Part shown: piece after piece, positions 6,387 to 8,444 of the stretch
Numbering within the stretch: the stretch's first letter is position 1
How the letters are laid out: each line of letters opens with the position of its first letter
Source of the DNA: an uncultured Collinsella sp.
GTDB lineage: Bacteria; Actinomycetota; Coriobacteriia; Coriobacteriales; Coriobacteriaceae
DNA: 8,444 nucleotides
NCBI GenBank assembly: GCA_902496375.1
Contig: CABVAS010000056.1
Location: 1-8,444 of the forward strand
Direction: 5' to 3'
Position numbers and translations under genes: made by a program
Notes under the pieces: generated by a model
The model's input: the letters and a program-made list of their open reading frames with translations, nothing else
What the model was told of the DNA's origin: nothing
The model's database searches: none

Positions 6387-6433
6387 CCTCCAAAACCGAC
6401 ATTTTTCGACATCTTTGGAGGCTGATGTATATG
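6387..6433 (+). promoter_or_regulatory. Possible promoter within an inverted repeat upstream of the TRIC-family gene
   Basis: TCGACA (6406-6411) and TATATG (6428-6433) are 16 bases apart, matching consensus at five and four of six positions. An 8-base inverted repeat CCTCCAAA (6387-6394) / TTTGGAGG (6414-6421) encloses the -35 box. A direct repeat CGACAT (6397-6402 and 6407-6412) lies between the arms. A start near 6440 would leave a leader of about 110 bases before the gene at 6552. The rest of 6328-6551 shows no gene. This is only a moderate candidate. Confidence 0.35.
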
Positions 6434-6551
6434 TTTGGTACCTACGCCCCCACCCGGCCCCGACCGTTTACCGAGCAATAGGGTCGCCACGCCCGCCAAC
6501 CATGTACTATGTACGGGCATTGTCTAAACTCGCAATCAGAAGGACTCCATC

Positions 6552-7241
6552 TTGCCCGTCGTCGCCGCTATAACCGTTACCTCACATGCCTCGGATGCCA
6601 TGGTCGCTATTCCGTTTTGGCTCGAGATGTTCGCTGTTGTCGCTGCATCGATCTCGGGTGTACTGGTTGCGCGCGAGCACAAGCTCGACCTGGTGGGCGC
6701 GGTCGCGCTCGCGGTGGTCTGCGGTCTGGGCGGCGGTCTTTTGCGCGATATGACGCTGCAGGTAGGCAACGTCTACATCCTCAACCAGCCGATGGCACTG
6801 CCGCTTTCCATCGCCACGGCAGCCATCATCTACATTTTCCCGGCAATCGTCGACAAGCCCGAAAAACTCATTCCCCTGCTCGACATCATCTCGGTCGGCA
6901 TCTATGCCGCAACCGGCGCGGACAAGGCACTGGTCTACGGCTTTGCGCCGGCGGTGTGCATCATGATGGGCTTTTTCACCGCGGTGGGCGGCGGCATGTT
7001 GCGCGACGGCTTTATGGGCGTGGTTCCGGGCATTTTCCAACGTACTAACTTTTATGCCATCGCCGCCATCGCCGGATCGACAAGCTATGTGTGTCTCGTT
7101 ATGAGCGGCATCATGAGCAATGTCGCCGCGCTGGTCGTATGCGTTGTCGTGACCATGGGCCTGCGCTGGCTCTCGCTGCGCTTTGACATCAAAAGCCCCA
7201 CCGAAGAAGACATCGCGCGCTTTTTGCACCGTAAAAAGTAG
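6552..7241 (+). CDS. Trimeric intracellular cation channel (TRIC) / UPF0126 family membrane protein
   Basis: The 229-residue product is an inner-membrane protein of the UPF0126 (YicG-like) family. Its members are related to TRIC cation channels, and some have been described as glycine transporters. It has about seven hydrophobic segments in two internal repeats, each with the family signature: GGGLLRD at 60-66 and GGGMLRD at 146-152. Each follows an acidic-residue and glycine-rich helix (KLDLVGAVALAVVCG; TGADKALVYGFAPAV). The C-terminal tail from about 212 is polar and cytosolic. The TTG at 6552 is preferred because AAGGA lies seven bases upstream (6540-6544) and the first helix is then complete; the next in-frame ATG, at 6600, has no such site. 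Substrate (potassium or other cations, or glycine) cannot be read from sequence. It appears to be a single-gene unit separate from the tRNAs. Confidence 0.9.
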   Translation: MPVVAAITVTSHASDAMVAIPFWLEMFAVVAASISGVLVAREHKLDLVGAVALAVVCGLGGGLLRDMTLQVGNVYILNQPMALPLSIATAAIIYIFPAIVDKPEKLIPLLDIISVGIYAATGADKALVYGFAPAVCIMMGFFTAVGGGMLRDGFMGVVPGIFQRTNFYAIAAIAGSTSYVCLVMSGIMSNVAALVVCVVVTMGLRWLSLRFDIKSPTEEDIARFLHRKK

Positions 7242-7347
7242 GTGGCGCGGGCTCATCCTTCGAAATGCAACCGAGAGGTTCTTTTAGAGCGCCCACGCGT
7301 TGGGTACCCTGTTAGGTGCATGTCGAGCATCTGACGAAGGATTCACT

Positions 7348-8444
7348 ATGCCCTGTAATCAATTCCCGTCGACCCAGCGCCGTAAAGCGTGGGGCCGCAT
7401 CACGATCTTATTCGCGCTCATCGCGCTGGCGATCACCGCTCTTCCCACGGCATCGTTCGCCGGCACGGACACCGCAGGCAACGTACTTGCGACCGACAAT
7501 GACGCCAATCCGTCCGGCGTCGAAGGTGACCTGTACTGGGCAGGTCAGGCCCTCAACTTGGACGATACGTCCATCGACCGCGATATCATCGCCGCGGGCG
7601 ATACTCTCTCGATCCGCGACTGCACGGTGGGCGGCGCCGTCCGCTTGGCGGCGCGCACCATCGACATTGCCAAGACTACGGTTGATGGCAGTGCGACCGT
7701 TGCCGGCCAGCATGTCGTGCTCAATTCCGACAGCACCGCCAACTGTTTCTATGCGATAGGCGAAACGGTTGCCCTGCGCGGCTCCACCAAGTCGGCAGCG
7801 CTTGCGGGCGATACGGTGATTATCGATGGCACCGTCGAGGGCGATGTTGAGGTTTGGGCCGACAAGCTCATCCTGGGCAAAAACGCCCACATCACCGGCA
7901 CCGTGAACGCGCACGTCTCCGAGGACCCCGAGCGCGCCGCGGGAGCCGAGGTCGGCGCGCTCAAGATCGACCGCACCGAGAACGAGGATACTTCCACCGT
8001 TAACGATGTCATCAGCGGTATCGTCGCCGCGGCACTCTCGACCTGCTTTGTCGCTCTGCTTCTCGAGCTCGTCTTTCCGCGCGCGACCGCCAGCGCCGCC
8101 GGCATGCTCCACCAGCGCCCCATGCCCCTGTGGGTGAGCGGTCTTCTGAGCACGATTGCTATCGTCCCCGCCGTCCTACTGCTGATTATCTCTATCGCTG
8201 GTCTGTCGCTTGCCGGAGCCCTCTTGTGCGGTGTTATTGGCATCGCACTGGTGTCGAGCGCCTTTGCGGGGTGCGCGATCGCGCGCATGGTCGGAAACAG
8301 CCAGAACCGCTACGCCATGGCGGCTGTGGGCGGCGTAATCGCAGGCGCCCTCACGGGGCTTCCCCTCGTAGGCGACTTCATCAGCGGCGTGGCCTTCGTC
8401 TTTACACTCGGCTACATCATCCAAATCATCTGGCGCAACGCCCA
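7348..8444 (+). CDS. Exported membrane protein with bactofilin-like polymer-forming domain, C terminus cut by window edge
   Basis: I read 365 codons from ATG 7348, preceded by GAAGGA at 7335-7340; the stop lies outside the window. The order is: a signal peptide (RRK at 11-13, hydrophobic 18-37, likely cleavage after Ser-Phe-Ala at 36-38); a repetitive beta-rich region at about 57-190; a charged linker; then four hydrophobic segments from about residue 219. The beta region alternates short strands and glycines (AAGDTLSI, VDGSATVAGQHVVL, LAGDTVIIDGTVEGDVEVWADKLILGKNAHITGTV). This pattern is typical of bactofilin-type right-handed beta-helices, called polymer-forming cytoskeletal proteins in annotation. 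Here the domain should be outside the membrane, unlike classical cytosolic bactofilins. Role in envelope organisation is inferred. It starts 106 bases after the TRIC-family gene with no strong terminator between, so cotranscription is possible. Confidence 0.8.
   Translation, partial: MPCNQFPSTQRRKAWGRITILFALIALAITALPTASFAGTDTAGNVLATDNDANPSGVEGDLYWAGQALNLDDTSIDRDIIAAGDTLSIRDCTVGGAVRLAARTIDIAKTTVDGSATVAGQHVVLNSDSTANCFYAIGETVALRGSTKSAALAGDTVIIDGTVEGDVEVWADKLILGKNAHITGTVNAHVSEDPERAAGAEVGALKIDRTENEDTSTVNDVISGIVAAALSTCFVALLLELVFPRATASAAGMLHQRPMPLWVSGLLSTIAIVPAVLLLIISIAGLSLAGALLCGVIGIALVSSAFAGCAIARMVGNSQNRYAMAAVGGVIAGALTGLPLVGDFISGVAFVFTLGYIIQIIWRNA

Noticed and set aside
7258..7300. Terminator between the TRIC-family gene and the next gene (AACC-GAGA-GGTT followed by CTTTT)
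   Set aside because: The stem has only four pairs and the T-run is short; not strong enough to call.

Overview
The window looks like a chromosomal segment of a high-GC actinobacterium. I favour the class Coriobacteriia (Collinsella-like), judging from the gene order, protein style, GC-rich codon use and common TTG starts. That placement is an inference, because no database search was possible.

Positions 1-5500 hold a minus-strand housekeeping block. In transcription order it is rpsF (bS6), ssb, rpsR (bS18), rplI (bL9), a strong intrinsic terminator, dnaB (replicative helicase), purA (adenylosuccinate synthetase) and purD (GAR synthetase, cut off by the window edge). The S6-SSB-S18-L9 cluster joins translation to single-strand DNA binding. 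DnaB is placed just after it, and two purine biosynthesis genes follow. Candidate promoters precede rpsF and purA. Structured leaders or spacers lie before rpsF, before rpsR and between purA and purD.

Positions 5500-6330 form the divergent intergenic region and a tRNA island on the plus strand. A promoter is followed by tRNA-Ser(GGA), an intrinsic terminator, tRNA-Ser(CGA) and a second terminator. Immediately downstream is a roughly 140-base gene-free element. It begins with an inverted copy of the last 25 bases of the second tRNA (lacking only the terminal A) and folds into nested inverted repeats.

Positions 6330-8444 are on the plus strand. A possible promoter inside an inverted repeat precedes a seven-helix membrane protein of the TRIC/UPF0126 (YicG) family. 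It is followed by the first 365 codons of an exported, membrane-anchored protein with a bactofilin-like repeat domain, cut by the window end.

Most of the window is ordinary core genome. I see no phage, CRISPR, toxin-antitoxin or defence system. The best leads are RNA- or DNA-level: an rpsF leader hairpin whose loop is complementary to the rpsF ribosome binding site, mutually exclusive hairpins between purA and purD, and the tRNA-linked nested palindromic element.
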